A program made the translations under genes and the position numbers. Below the pieces are notes generated by a model that was not told where the DNA came from, did not search any database, and was given only the letters and a program-made list of their open reading frames with translations. DNA of 64,000 bases from Agarivorans sp. Toyoura001 (GTDB lineage: Bacteria > Pseudomonadota > Gammaproteobacteria > Enterobacterales > Celerinatantimonadaceae), in contig NZ_BJEQ01000002.1 in NCBI RefSeq assembly GCF_005405585.1, positions 310,001-374,000 on the forward strand, in the 5' to 3' direction. Numbering within the stretch: the first letter of the stretch is position 1; every line of letters starts with the position of its first letter. This document shows, piece after piece, positions 1-8,484 of the stretch.

Positions 1-136
1 ATGCAGCTAATCTCTTAACGAGTGTCTCGATTATCAAAATTTAATTGAAAGTGATTTAACTACTACCCAGTTTTTCCAACTGCTAGAGTCAACTACACTA
101 AGTTCATCTACATTTTCGCCCTTAATGGAGTAATCA

Positions 137-1135
137 ATGAAAGCCGTAGCCTATCAGCAAGCCCTAGCAATTAACGAGACCTTATCTTTACAAGACATAG
201 AGTTAGACAAGCCTAGGGCCAGCGGGAAAGATCTACTGATCAAAGTAGCCGCCGTGTCGGTTAACCCTGTTGATACCAAAATCCGCGCCAATGTCTCTGC
301 CGAGACAGGCCAATGGAAAGTTATTGGTTGGGATGCCGTTGGCACCGTAGAGCAAGTTGGTGACCAAGCCAGCTTTTTCAAGGTGGGTGACAAAGTATGG
401 TATGCCGGCGATTTAACCCGCTCGGGCAGTAATGCAGAATACCAATTGGTTGACGAGCGCATTGTAAGCTTAGCCCCTACCAGCATTCCTGACGCAAAAG
501 CCGCTGCCCTGCCGCTTACCGCCATTACTGCCTGGGAAATGTTGTTCGACCGTTTAAAAGTAAGCCGTGACCAACACAAATCTATTTTAATTATTGGTGC
601 GGCCGGCGGTGTTGGCTCTATTATGGTTCAACTGGTTAAACAGCTCACCAAGCTTAAGCTTATTGCTACCGCATCTCGCCCAGAAACCCAGGCTTGGCTA
701 AAAGAGCTAGGCGCTGACCAAATCATTAACCACCGTAATCCGCTCAGTGAAGAACTGAAACAAGTCAACAACATTGATTATGTAGTGAGCTTAAACAACA
801 CCGATCAGCACCTAGCAGAGATTATCAAAGTGATTAAACCACAAGGTAAGTTTGGTTTAATCGACGATCCAAGTAGCTTAGACGTGAAGCTACTTAAGCC
901 TAAAAGCATTTCTCTGCATTGGGAGTTCATGTACACCCGCTCAATGTTTGAAACAGAAGACATGATCAAACAACATCAGCTTCTAGGTGAAATAGCACAA
1001 CTGATTGACCAAGGTAAAATCAAAAGCACTTTAGGTGATCACTTTGGCCAGATAAATGCCGACAACCTAAAGCAAGCGCATGCCTTTATTGAGTCTCAAA
1101 AGGCCAAGGGTAAAATTGTGTTAGAAGGTTTTTAA
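137..1135 (+). CDS. Zinc-type alcohol dehydrogenase / quinone oxidoreductase family (MDR)
   Basis: A 332-residue medium-chain dehydrogenase/reductase. The N-terminal GroES-like half (about 1-125) is followed by a Rossmann half with the dinucleotide-binding motif GAAGGVGS near residues 154-161. The early segment SVNPVDTKIR is typical of the NADPH-dependent quinone oxidoreductase / zinc-binding-ADH-family subgroup, which usually has no catalytic zinc. It probably reduces a quinone, enone or aldehyde in the cytosol; the substrate cannot be read from sequence. The start is chosen because GGAG lies about 5 bases upstream. It stands alone, with no operon partner downstream on the same strand within 160 bases. 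Confidence 0.85.
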   Translation: MKAVAYQQALAINETLSLQDIELDKPRASGKDLLIKVAAVSVNPVDTKIRANVSAETGQWKVIGWDAVGTVEQVGDQASFFKVGDKVWYAGDLTRSGSNAEYQLVDERIVSLAPTSIPDAKAAALPLTAITAWEMLFDRLKVSRDQHKSILIIGAAGGVGSIMVQLVKQLTKLKLIATASRPETQAWLKELGADQIINHRNPLSEELKQVNNIDYVVSLNNTDQHLAEIIKVIKPQGKFGLIDDPSSLDVKLLKPKSISLHWEFMYTRSMFETEDMIKQHQLLGEIAQLIDQGKIKSTLGDHFGQINADNLKQAHAFIESQKAKGKIVLEGF

Positions 1136-1302
1136 TCTAAAAGATACGCCTTTAATCAACGGCTAAGCTAGGCACTAATCAACCTAGTTTGGTTCGATCC
1201 AGATTTACTCAGCACTCGATGTTTACACTTCTTTACCTGCGCTTTACGTAACTAAAAATTGGCTTGTTTATACTTGCTCTAAGGGATAAGTAAGGCCAAA
1301 TC

Positions 1303-2622
1303 ATGAGTAAAACAACCGCAACAATATCACTGTTCATAGCACTACTAAGTCTTTTGTGGCTTCAAGCAGAACCCATTCTATTGTCCTATGAAAACTTCTT
1401 TCAATGGCGATCTGCGCTCATTCAATATAGTGGAATGCTAGCGGTAGGTTTGATGAGCTTAACCATGTTACTGGCTTTGCGCTTGCCCTTTATTGAGCAA
1501 CTCACCAAAGGTTTAGATAAGTCTTACCGCTTACACAAATACCTTGGCATAGCAGCTGTCGTAACAGGCGCAGTACATTGGCTACTAGCCATCATTCCTA
1601 AACAACTGGTAAGAGCCGGAGTGTTAGATAAACCTGTAAGAGGTAGCGGACCAAATAACCCCGACACTTTGTACACGCTAATCAAACCATTAAAAGAGCT
1701 AGCTGAGCATGTTGGTGAATGGGCTTTTTATGGCATTGTTGTATTGGTAATAGTGGCTCTACTGGGGGTTATTCGCTACAAAGGCTTTCGCTTTTCTCAC
1801 AAACTGATGTCGGTAGCCTTTTTAGTCATCGCCTTTCACTCAGCAGTATTAATCAAACACAGTTACTGGCCTTATCCAATCACTTACGCTTGCCTAGCGC
1901 TGATTTGGGTAGGCAGCGTAGCAGCAATCTACAGCCTGGTAGGGCGTATAGGTAAAACCAAACAACACATCGCCAAAGTGGCTAACTTTAGGCTCTTACC
2001 CAAAGACAAAGTGCTAGATTTGCGCTTAAGCGTTCCTAGCTGGCATGGCCACAATAGTGGGCAATTTGCTTTTGTTGGTTTTCCTGGTGAAGACCCCCAC
2101 CCTTTTACCATTGCCTCTACGCACACTGGAACTGGTCAATTACGATTTATGATCAAAGAGTTGGGAGACTTTACCACTAATTTAAAAAGCCGCCTCAGCA
2201 TTGGCCAAGAGCTAAAAATAGAAGGTCCCTATGGTAACTTCGATTTTAGTGACTCTGCACCGCAACTATGGATAGCCGGCGGCATCGGCATTGCCGCTTT
2301 TACCGCTATTTTGCAACAGCGCCAAACCATGGATAAACCTCCTCTCGCTAAGTTGTATTATTGCAGCGAAACCATAGAGGCGAAGTTTATCGAGGAGTTA
2401 CAGCACTTAGCGAACGGCGCTCAAATCGAGTTACAAATTATCGATAACAGCAACCAGGCATTCTTAAACACTGACCAACTATTACGCGAAGTCGATGATT
2501 TAATGCAACGAAGCATCTGGTTTTGTGGGCCAAGTAAGTTCTCACAATGTTTACAAAATGATTTAGCCAAGCAAGGTTACAACCTCAATCAATTCCATAA
2601 CGAGTTATTTGAAATGCGCTAG
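1303..2622 (+). CDS. Ferric-reductase-like transmembrane flavocytochrome
   Basis: A 439-residue membrane oxidoreductase. About six hydrophobic helices fill residues 1-215, with helix histidines (HKYLG, AVHWLL, AFHSAV) of the kind that bind two b haems. A cytoplasmic ferredoxin-reductase module follows: the FAD-binding segment HPFTIAS near 266, the NAD(P)-binding segment GGIGIAAF near 326 and the C-terminal WFCGPSKF. This is the architecture of the FRE/NOX-like family that moves electrons from NAD(P)H across the membrane to ferric iron or oxygen; the acceptor is not decided by sequence. AAGG lies upstream of the ATG. A bidirectional terminator follows directly. Confidence 0.85.
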   Translation: MSKTTATISLFIALLSLLWLQAEPILLSYENFFQWRSALIQYSGMLAVGLMSLTMLLALRLPFIEQLTKGLDKSYRLHKYLGIAAVVTGAVHWLLAIIPKQLVRAGVLDKPVRGSGPNNPDTLYTLIKPLKELAEHVGEWAFYGIVVLVIVALLGVIRYKGFRFSHKLMSVAFLVIAFHSAVLIKHSYWPYPITYACLALIWVGSVAAIYSLVGRIGKTKQHIAKVANFRLLPKDKVLDLRLSVPSWHGHNSGQFAFVGFPGEDPHPFTIASTHTGTGQLRFMIKELGDFTTNLKSRLSIGQELKIEGPYGNFDFSDSAPQLWIAGGIGIAAFTAILQQRQTMDKPPLAKLYYCSETIEAKFIEELQHLANGAQIELQIIDNSNQAFLNTDQLLREVDDLMQRSIWFCGPSKFSQCLQNDLAKQGYNLNQFHNELFEMR

Positions 2623-2649
2623 GGCCGAATAGGCGAAGAATAAACATAA

Positions 2650-2677
2650 AAAACCGACTAACAAAAGTCGGTTTTTA
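2650..2677. terminator. Bidirectional intrinsic terminator
   Basis: An 8-bp stem (AACCGACT / AGTCGGTT) with an A-run before and a T-run after, just past the flavocytochrome stop and facing the reverse-strand permease gene. Confidence 0.85.
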
Positions 2678-2775
2678 ACGTTCCAGCTTAAGCATTTAGC
2701 GTGTTAACGTTGGCTCTCGCATCATGGATCTTTAGCCCCTCATGCAGCCATTTCGCTAACTCATACTTGGGGTAC

Positions 2776-3696
2776 TTAGAACCAATACCCATATAAGTAA
2801 CCCGCACTAACGGCCATGCCCAAAATCACTACCAAAAACGCGGCAATCATTTGGTTTTTGAAAATAGATTTAAGTAAAATAACTTCGGTTAAGCTGGCAC
2901 CTGCGCTACCAATAATCAAGGCCATTACCGCCCCTAAGCTCATTCCTTTAGCGGCTAATGCTGCACTTAAAGGAATAACCGCTTCAGCACGAATGTACAA
3001 AGGTATACCAATGACAGCCGCAACCGGTACTGCCAATGGGTTATCTTTGCTAGCAAACTGCGCAATTAAATCGCTTGGCATAAAGCCGTAAATCAACGAG
3101 CCAATGGCAATACCACCAATCAGATAAGGCAATACTTTTTTAAAATCTTGCCAAGTGCTATCCCACACTTTTAGCCATTTGCTACGCTCTACTGCTGGCT
3201 TACCTGAACAAGACGAACCGCATTTTTTGGCTTCTGGCTTTAAATAAGACTCGGCTTTTACATATTTCTCAAAACCCAGTTTTTCTAAGGTGTAGCCCGC
3301 CACTACAGAGACCCCCATCGCCATCACAAAGTAAAATACACTGACCTTCCAGCCAAAGGTCACCGCAAACAAACCAATAATAATGGGGTTAAGCAAAGGG
3401 CTGGCAAACAAAAATACCATCATGGTGCCAAAACCTGCTTTAGCGCGTAACAAGCCCTTTAAGAAAGGAATGGTTGAGCAAGAACAAAATGGTGTTATTG
3501 CCCCTAAAAAGCCAGCCACGATATAACCCGAACCATTTTTGGCACTGAGAATACTTTGAATTTTTTGTGGCGGAATATACAACTGCAGCACTCCCACCAA
3601 GTAGCTAATGGCTAAAAAAAGCAAGGTCAGCTCTACAGCCAAAAAACCAAACATATTTAAGGCTTGCCAAGCCATATCACTATTTATGCTAAACAT
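2776..3696 (-). CDS. ArsP/YraQ-type permease (DUF318)
   Basis: A 306-residue polytopic inner-membrane protein with roughly eight hydrophobic helices. The segment PFCSCSTIPFLKG near residue 72 is the conserved Cys-bearing motif of the permease family that includes ArsP, the organoarsenical exporter. A central cytoplasmic loop carries a second Cys pair (KKCGSSCSG, near 158). The gene is divergent from an ArsR-type repressor, 105 bases apart, so metal, arsenical or thiol-stress control is likely. ArsP identity is inferred from family and context; YraQ-like proteins of unknown substrate share these features. No thioredoxin or arsenate reductase gene is adjacent. Confidence 0.8.
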   Translation of the reverse strand: MFSINSDMAWQALNMFGFLAVELTLLFLAISYLVGVLQLYIPPQKIQSILSAKNGSGYIVAGFLGAITPFCSCSTIPFLKGLLRAKAGFGTMMVFLFASPLLNPIIIGLFAVTFGWKVSVFYFVMAMGVSVVAGYTLEKLGFEKYVKAESYLKPEAKKCGSSCSGKPAVERSKWLKVWDSTWQDFKKVLPYLIGGIAIGSLIYGFMPSDLIAQFASKDNPLAVPVAAVIGIPLYIRAEAVIPLSAALAAKGMSLGAVMALIIGSAGASLTEVILLKSIFKNQMIAAFLVVILGMAVSAGYLYGYWF

Positions 3697-3718
3697 TATA
3701 TTAATTCCAAATTTCTAG

Positions 3719-3782
3719 ATTATTCGAAATATATACTCAAGCATTGACAAAAACAAGTTATTTCTAATAATATCGAAATATA
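3719..3782 (+). promoter_or_regulatory. Divergent permease/arsR operator and arsR promoter
   Basis: Two copies of a box with core TCGAAATATA lie at 3720-3733 and 3769-3782, about 49 bases apart. A consensus -35 TTGACA (3744-3749) and -10 TAATAT (3768-3773, 18-base spacer) lie between and partly within them, so a repressor on the second box would block the -10. This fits autoregulation by the ArsR protein; the assignment of the boxes to it is inference. Confidence 0.55.
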
Positions 3783-3801
3783 GATTTAATGGAGAAGCCT
3801 C

Positions 3802-4104
3802 ATGAACACAGATAGCATTGCCAAAGCCCTAAAAGAACTCGGCCACCCTACTCGTTTAAGTATCTACCGAAGCGTAGTAAGAGCCGGTTATAGCGGTATT
3901 GCTGTAGGTGGCTTACAAGAAAAGTTAGCGATTCCGGGATCAACGCTTTCTCATCATATTTCAAGCTTGGTATCAGCCGGTTTGTTAAGCCAACGACGCG
4001 AAGGTCGAACCTTATTTTGCGTAGCCGAGTTTGAGCGGCTGCAAACAGTGATTAGCTTTTTACAAGATGAATGCTGTGCCGATGAACAAACTAAAGCTTG
4101 CTAG
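3802..4104 (+). CDS. ArsR/SmtB-family transcriptional repressor
   Basis: A 100-residue winged-helix regulator. The start LKELGHPTRLSIYRSVV and the recognition segment PGSTLSHHISSLVSAGLL (about 50-67) are standard ArsR-family features. Its C-terminus holds a Cys cluster (DECCADEQTKAC) that could bind As(III) or a soft metal; the usual ELCVCDL site in the DNA-binding helix is absent, so the sensor site has moved, as in other ArsR subtypes. GGAGAAG precedes the ATG. It probably represses itself and the divergent permease. Confidence 0.85.
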   Translation: MNTDSIAKALKELGHPTRLSIYRSVVRAGYSGIAVGGLQEKLAIPGSTLSHHISSLVSAGLLSQRREGRTLFCVAEFERLQTVISFLQDECCADEQTKAC

Positions 4105-4338
4105 CGAATAAGCGATTCCCGACCACCCACTGTACAAAAATCATTCAAAATATTTTTGCTAACTGTGATTAGCGTGGGGATGGCACTAAAAAATAATTAA
4201 TCCAACCATTAAATATTATTCTTATCACTAACGTTAACTCACACAAACGTGACTAATGATTGATTTATTATTTACTGGTGAAACCGCCACTTTCATTTAC
4301 CAAGCTGTTTCATGGATAAGCTAACATCCCTCAACTAA
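4105..4338. other. Intergenic region without a gene
   Basis: AT-rich spacer between arsR and the LPMO leader. No convincing open frame, terminator or repeat was seen; it probably holds the LPMO promoter. Confidence 0.5.
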
Positions 4339-4500
4339 GTTCCCTTAAATAACTCAAGTAACATTACGGACGTATGTGGTCGTAGTTGCTGAGCTTAATT
4401 TGCCACGCCGAGCGTGTTACTCGCTGGTGAAGGCAAAGCCCGGTTCACCAAGCATTTTGGCGAATCAGCGTAAAAATACTAATAATGTTAAGGGAACAAC
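4339..4500 (+). promoter_or_regulatory. Structured 5' leader RNA sequestering the LPMO ribosome-binding site
   Basis: The bases GTTCCCTTAA (4339-4348) are an exact reverse complement of TTAAGGGAAC (4488-4497), which contains the AGGGAA ribosome-binding site of the LPMO gene. TAACATTA (4359-4366) likewise matches TAATGTTA (4483-4490). Nested inside are GCTGA/TCAGC (about 4388-4392 with 4465-4469), GCCA/TGGC, a CGAG/CTCG hairpin and a GGTGAA/TTCACC hairpin enclosing GGCAAAGCC. The whole forms a closed multi-branch RNA ending on the start codon. In Vibrio cholerae the chitin-binding LPMO gene gbpA has a c-di-GMP-I riboswitch, but the canonical c-di-GMP-I core is not recognisable here. Function is inference. 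Confidence 0.6.
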
Positions 4501-6003
4501 ATGACTAACAAACTAATACTCTCACTTTGTATACTTGGCAGTAGCCAAGCCATTGCCCACGGCTTAATCGTAGATCCCCCCTCGCGTAATGCTCTTTGTG
4601 GCTTAACCGAAAAACCCGATCAAGCCACTAGCCAACATTGTATCGACGCCTTTGCCAACGATGCGCAAGGTGGTTACAAATTCATGAGTGTACTGACTCA
4701 TGCCGAAGGGCGTGCAGTGGTATCTCCTTTGCCAGCCAATGTATGTGGTTTTGACAGCGAAACGTGGGAAGGCGGCGCCACACCTTGGGACGTAGCCACG
4801 TCTTGGCCGGGTCAACCCGCTCAAGCTGGGCCACTCGATATTACCTGGAACATTAGCTGGGGAAATCACTTCTCCGACACGCGAGAGTTTCACTATTGGA
4901 TAACCAAACCAGGCTTTGTATTTGACCCGAACAAAGCCCTAAGTTGGGATGACTTTGAAACAGAACCGTTTTGTGTATTGCCATACGATGATAACAACCC
5001 CAATGCTAACCCAGCGGTAGTATCTGACAAAGAAGCGGTTACCTTCACCACCACCTGTACCCTGCCAGAACGCAGCGGTCATCAGGTAGTGTACGGTGAA
5101 TGGGGGCGTAACTCTTGGACCTTTGAGCGTTTTCATGGCTGTATTGATTTAGCCTACGCCGAAGACACCTTAGGTAAACCAATTGCCGATTCGCAGACCT
5201 TAGCCACCAATCAAGACACTCCATTAAGCATTACCTTAAGCGGCAGTGATTCAAATGGCCAAATTGCCAGTTACCAAGTGCTTAGTCAGCCTGCAAACGG
5301 GACATTAAGTGGCACAGGTGCTGCACTTACTTATACCCCGGTCGCCGGATTTATTGGTGATGACGACTTTAGCTTTAGCGTGACAGACAACGAAGATTTA
5401 GAGTCTGCACCTGCGCAAATTAGCATTTCGGTGAAATCTACCGCAAATACCGCGCCTGTCGCAAGCTTTGAGGCAAGCAGCAAAGGTTTAGTCGCCAGCT
5501 TTGATGCAAGTGCTTCAAGCGATGCCGAAAACGATGCTCTGAGCTACCAATGGGACTTTGGCGATGGATACAAAGCGAGTGGCGCATTGGCAAGCCACAC
5601 TTACGATGCAGCAGGCAGCTACTCGGTGTTGCTCAGCGTATCCGATGGATTGTTAGAAACCACCAGCAGCCAAGAACTGGTGCTTAGTGCATTGCCGCCT
5701 ACCCAAGCGGGTTGTGAATATGTGGTAGTTGATCAGTGGGGATCTGGGTTTAACGCAGAGATCCGTTTAATCAATACTGGTGAGCAGGCAATTAACGGCT
5801 GGCAAGTTAGCTGGGCTTACGCCGACGGCAGCAGTGTGAATCAGCTATGGAATGGCGTACTCAGTGGAAATGGCCCTTACACGGTAAGCAACACCACGTG
5901 GAACGGCACCATTGAGCCGGGTCAAACTATCAGTGTGGGTTTCCAAGGATCCGGCAATGGGAACTTAGAGGTACCAGTTGTTAGTGGTGATATTTGCCAA
6001 TAG
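4501..6003 (+). CDS. Secreted AA10 lytic polysaccharide monooxygenase with PKD and CBM2-like modules
   Basis: A 500-residue secreted protein. The signal peptide ends QAIA-H, so mature His1 is His20, the first ligand of the copper histidine brace; His123 (SWGNHFSDT) is the likely second. Order of domains: AA10 catalytic domain (20 to about 222, conserved Cys residues, ending WTFERFHGCIDLAYA), a cadherin/Ig-like module (about 226-312), a PKD module (about 315-395, YQWDFGDG), and a C-terminal cellulose-binding CBM2-like module (about 404-500). AA10 enzymes oxidatively cleave chitin or cellulose; the CBM2-like module favours cellulose, but both remain possible. A structured leader overlaps its ribosome-binding site and a strong terminator follows, so it is monocistronic. 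Confidence 0.9.
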   Translation: MTNKLILSLCILGSSQAIAHGLIVDPPSRNALCGLTEKPDQATSQHCIDAFANDAQGGYKFMSVLTHAEGRAVVSPLPANVCGFDSETWEGGATPWDVATSWPGQPAQAGPLDITWNISWGNHFSDTREFHYWITKPGFVFDPNKALSWDDFETEPFCVLPYDDNNPNANPAVVSDKEAVTFTTTCTLPERSGHQVVYGEWGRNSWTFERFHGCIDLAYAEDTLGKPIADSQTLATNQDTPLSITLSGSDSNGQIASYQVLSQPANGTLSGTGAALTYTPVAGFIGDDDFSFSVTDNEDLESAPAQISISVKSTANTAPVASFEASSKGLVASFDASASSDAENDALSYQWDFGDGYKASGALASHTYDAAGSYSVLLSVSDGLLETTSSQELVLSALPPTQAGCEYVVVDQWGSGFNAEIRLINTGEQAINGWQVSWAYADGSSVNQLWNGVLSGNGPYTVSNTTWNGTIEPGQTISVGFQGSGNGNLEVPVVSGDICQ

Positions 6004-6034
6004 TCACTACTAATTAAGGTTTAATTATCATTTG

Positions 6035-6064
6035 AAAATAGCACCGCTAATGCGGTGCTATTTA
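6035..6064 (+). terminator. Intrinsic terminator of the LPMO gene
   Basis: Stem AATAGCACCGC / GCGGTGCTATT with a 3-4 base loop followed by TTATTTA; flanking A and T runs allow use on either strand. Confidence 0.85.
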
Positions 6065-6292
6065 TTTACTTAACGACGCTATCGGCGCTTAACCACTGCT
6101 CGCCTTGCCGCTATGCATCCGCTAAGAAGCGCTCTGCGACCGATGATATTGGCCGCAATGTTCGCTTCATCAAGTACCACTGAGTAACAATCGGTAAGTG
6201 TTCAACATTGCTGGTTAATCAAGCTTCAATTCAATACTTTTTATAAGCACTATGCTGCCTTTATAGCCCGTTAGCAAGGTTTATGATTGGCC

Positions 6293-6883
6293 TTAAAAGC
6301 GCAGGTTTTTATAATAAAACTGCTTATCGTGTTCACCAATCTCTCGCAGCACTTTACAAGGATTCCCCACCGCTACCACGTTAGCCGGAATATCTTTGGT
6401 TACTACACTGCCAGCACCTATCACACTGTTTTCGCCAATGCTAATACCCGGCAATACCACAGTATTTGCGCCTATCCACACATTATTGGCAATATCGATA
6501 GCAATGTTAAATTGTGCCGCTTTACGCCTCGGTTCTGGGTCGATAGGGTGACCGGCGGTGGCCAAGGTAACATTTGGCCCTATCATCACCGAATCACCAA
6601 TATAGATATGGGTATCGTCTACCAAGGTAAGATTAAAATTAGCATAAACATTTTTGCCTAAGTGGGTATGCTTGCCCCAATTAGCCTGCAAGGGCGGCTC
6701 TATAAAACAGTTATCGCCCACTTCTGCAAAGATTTGCTTTAGTAAGTCTTCACGCAGCTTTATTTGCGATGGCCGACTTTGGTTATAGTCATAAATAACT
6801 TCTTGGCATTGGGTTTGTTCCGCAAAAATATCCTCATTAAAGTAATACACCTGCTGGCTGTGTTTTTGATCTTCACTATCCAT
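6293..6883 (-). CDS. Sugar O-acetyltransferase, left-handed beta-helix (Maa/LacA type)
   Basis: A 196-residue hexapeptide-repeat acyltransferase. An N-terminal helical cap (about 1-60) precedes hexapeptide turns of a left-handed beta helix (IYIGDSVMIGPNV, VWIGANTVVLPG, SVIGAGSVVTKDIP) and the catalytic histidine context TAGHPIDPE (near 111). This is the maltose/galactoside acetyltransferase family, using acetyl-CoA on a sugar hydroxyl in the cytosol. GAGGG precedes the ATG. A second member of the family lies at 26079 on the other strand. Physiological substrate is unknown. Confidence 0.88.
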   Translation of the reverse strand: MDSEDQKHSQQVYYFNEDIFAEQTQCQEVIYDYNQSRPSQIKLREDLLKQIFAEVGDNCFIEPPLQANWGKHTHLGKNVYANFNLTLVDDTHIYIGDSVMIGPNVTLATAGHPIDPEPRRKAAQFNIAIDIANNVWIGANTVVLPGISIGENSVIGAGSVVTKDIPANVVAVGNPCKVLREIGEHDKQFYYKNLRF

Positions 6884-6989
6884 GGCACCCTCTCATTCAT
6901 GAGCTAAATCTAGTTACATAATTTGGCACTGTAACAAGGCTTTACCGTGGATTCTTGGCCTAAGTTCATAGTTACCCAAAAGAGGATAA

Positions 6990-7676
6990 CTAAACAGCGC
7001 TTTTATACTTAGGTAAGTTTTCAGCAAGTTCGGTGAGACTGGCCACGACCAACTTGGCTTGTATTTCCCAAGGGTCAAACACCGTTTGTTTTGAGCGCTG
7101 AATCCACGCTGCCTGCATGCCCGCAGAAATAGCGCCGGTAACGTCAAAAGGATTGCTCGAAATCAGCCATGCCTTATCCGCAGTCGTATTAGCTTGCTGT
7201 AAAAAATACGCATATACCGCGGGATTGGGTTTGAATGATTGAACGTCATCGGCGCTCACCACACTTAGAAATAAGTGGTCTATTCCAGCTGTTTTTAATA
7301 ACAACTCTACCGCCTCACGTTTGCCATTAGAAAAGGCAAACATTTTAAAACCAAGGCCCTGTAGTTCAGTCAAGCCTTGCTTTACATCGGCATGTGCTGG
7401 CAACACCTTATAAACATCCAACAAGCGTTGCTTTTGCTCGGCGGTTAAGGCTATTTGAAAAACTTGGCAACAGTAATCAAGGGCTTGTGCAGTGCATACT
7501 GCAAAACTTTGGTAATTTTGCATTAAGCCACGCCGAAACGAGTATTCTAGCTGCTTGTCTCGCCACATTTGAGAAAACGCTGGGGCTTGCTCTCCCATCA
7601 GAGCTTGTAACTGTTGCTCTACACCACGGGTATCGATCAACGTACCGTATACGTCAAAGGCTAAAGTCATTGTCAT
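6990..7676 (-). CDS. Haloacid dehalogenase type II (HAD superfamily)
   Basis: A 228-residue HAD hydrolase. Motif I is DVYGTLIDTRG (nucleophile Asp9), motif II is FAFSNGKRE, and motifs III/IV are seen as SFKPNPAVYAYF and SSNPFDVTGAISAGM, matching the L-2-haloacid dehalogenase subfamily in sequence and length. These enzymes hydrolyse L-2-haloalkanoates to D-2-hydroxy acids; many bacterial members have other or unknown substrates. Divergent from the TetR gene with about 155 bases between, so the TetR operators could also affect it. Confidence 0.85.
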   Translation of the reverse strand: MTMTLAFDVYGTLIDTRGVEQQLQALMGEQAPAFSQMWRDKQLEYSFRRGLMQNYQSFAVCTAQALDYCCQVFQIALTAEQKQRLLDVYKVLPAHADVKQGLTELQGLGFKMFAFSNGKREAVELLLKTAGIDHLFLSVVSADDVQSFKPNPAVYAYFLQQANTTADKAWLISSNPFDVTGAISAGMQAAWIQRSKQTVFDPWEIQAKLVVASLTELAENLPKYKSAV

Positions 7677-7775
7677 TTTGATTGCCCTTTGGTGTGGCTA
7701 CTTATCAATTAGCAATAAAACTGTAGCGCAAACAAGCGAGACAGCACTTAAAAACAGCGTCCACTATAACTAGAC

Positions 7776-7813
7776 TTGAACGTTCGCTCAATGTAAATTG
7801 AACAATTGTTCAA
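7776..7813. promoter_or_regulatory. Paired palindromic operators upstream of the TetR gene
   Basis: A perfect 16-bp palindrome TTGAACAATTGTTCAA (7798-7813) and an imperfect copy TTGAACGTTCGCTCAA (7776-7791) lie exactly 22 bases apart, two helical turns, ending 10 bases before the GTGAAG of the TetR leader. The arrangement fits cooperative binding by the adjacent TetR dimer. Confidence 0.65.
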
Positions 7814-7833
7814 GGTTTAACTAGGTGAAGCTA

Positions 7834-8427
7834 ATGGCTAACTCCGCTAAATTTAATCGCCAAGACGTAGTACAAAAAGCCACAGAGTTGTATTGGGAAA
7901 AAGGCTTCCACGCTACATCTATGCGTAACCTTCAAGAAGTCATAGATATGCGCCCCGGCAGTATTTACGCCAGTTTTGGTAGCAAAGAAGGCTTGTTTAG
8001 TGAAGCCTTAGATAACTATGCCAACTCAAGCATAGAACAACTTTACGCCTGTAAAGCCGAGGCAGCCTCTCCTATTGCCGCTTTAAAGTTATTTTTAAAA
8101 AAAGCACTAATAGATAGCCGAAAAACAGCGCCTAGTGGTATGTGTATGCTGGTAAAAACCGTAGCAGAATTAACTGACGACAATGCCGAACTGCTCGAAC
8201 AAACCAAAAAGCTGCTGGCGAAGGTAGAAGCCGAATTTACCAAAGTTCTTAATGAAGCCAAATTGGCTGGCGAGTTACAAAGCGATAAAGATACAGCCCA
8301 ATTAGCCCGTCACCTGCAAGTGCAAATTATTGGCTTGCGCACATACTCGCGCGCCCACGATGGTAATGCCCCCATCAAACAACTCATAGAAGAGTTATTT
8401 GAACACAGCTCATTTACCACCGCGTAA
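7834..8427 (+). CDS. TetR/AcrR-family transcriptional regulator
   Basis: A 197-residue regulator with the N-terminal helix-turn-helix (ELYWEKGFHATSMRNLQE and PGSIYASFGSKEGLF). The ATG at 7834 is preferred over an in-frame GTG at 7825, because AGGTGA at 7823-7828 is the ribosome-binding site for the ATG and overlaps the GTG. The C-terminal ligand-binding half is typical of the family that controls small reductases or efflux functions. It probably binds the palindromes at 7776-7813. The dsbB-like gene follows 57 bases on, in the same direction. Confidence 0.85.
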   Translation: MANSAKFNRQDVVQKATELYWEKGFHATSMRNLQEVIDMRPGSIYASFGSKEGLFSEALDNYANSSIEQLYACKAEAASPIAALKLFLKKALIDSRKTAPSGMCMLVKTVAELTDDNAELLEQTKKLLAKVEAEFTKVLNEAKLAGELQSDKDTAQLARHLQVQIIGLRTYSRAHDGNAPIKQLIEELFEHSSFTTA

Positions 8428-8484
8428 AATTTTTAAACCAGCCCCCACTTAGAATATTTGTTCATTGTTGTACTAGGAAAGTAA

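Noticed and set aside
4400-4470. Canonical c-di-GMP-I (GEMM) riboswitch in the LPMO leader
   Set aside because: Only GCAAAGCC-like bases match; the paired GGGCAAACC block and GAAA-capped helix of the class are not present. The leader is reported as an unclassified structure.
6064-6292. Possible transposase remnant between the LPMO and acetyltransferase genes
   Set aside because: A reverse-strand stretch reads VVLDEANIAANIIGRRALL but is short, lacks inverted repeats and matches no family I can name.
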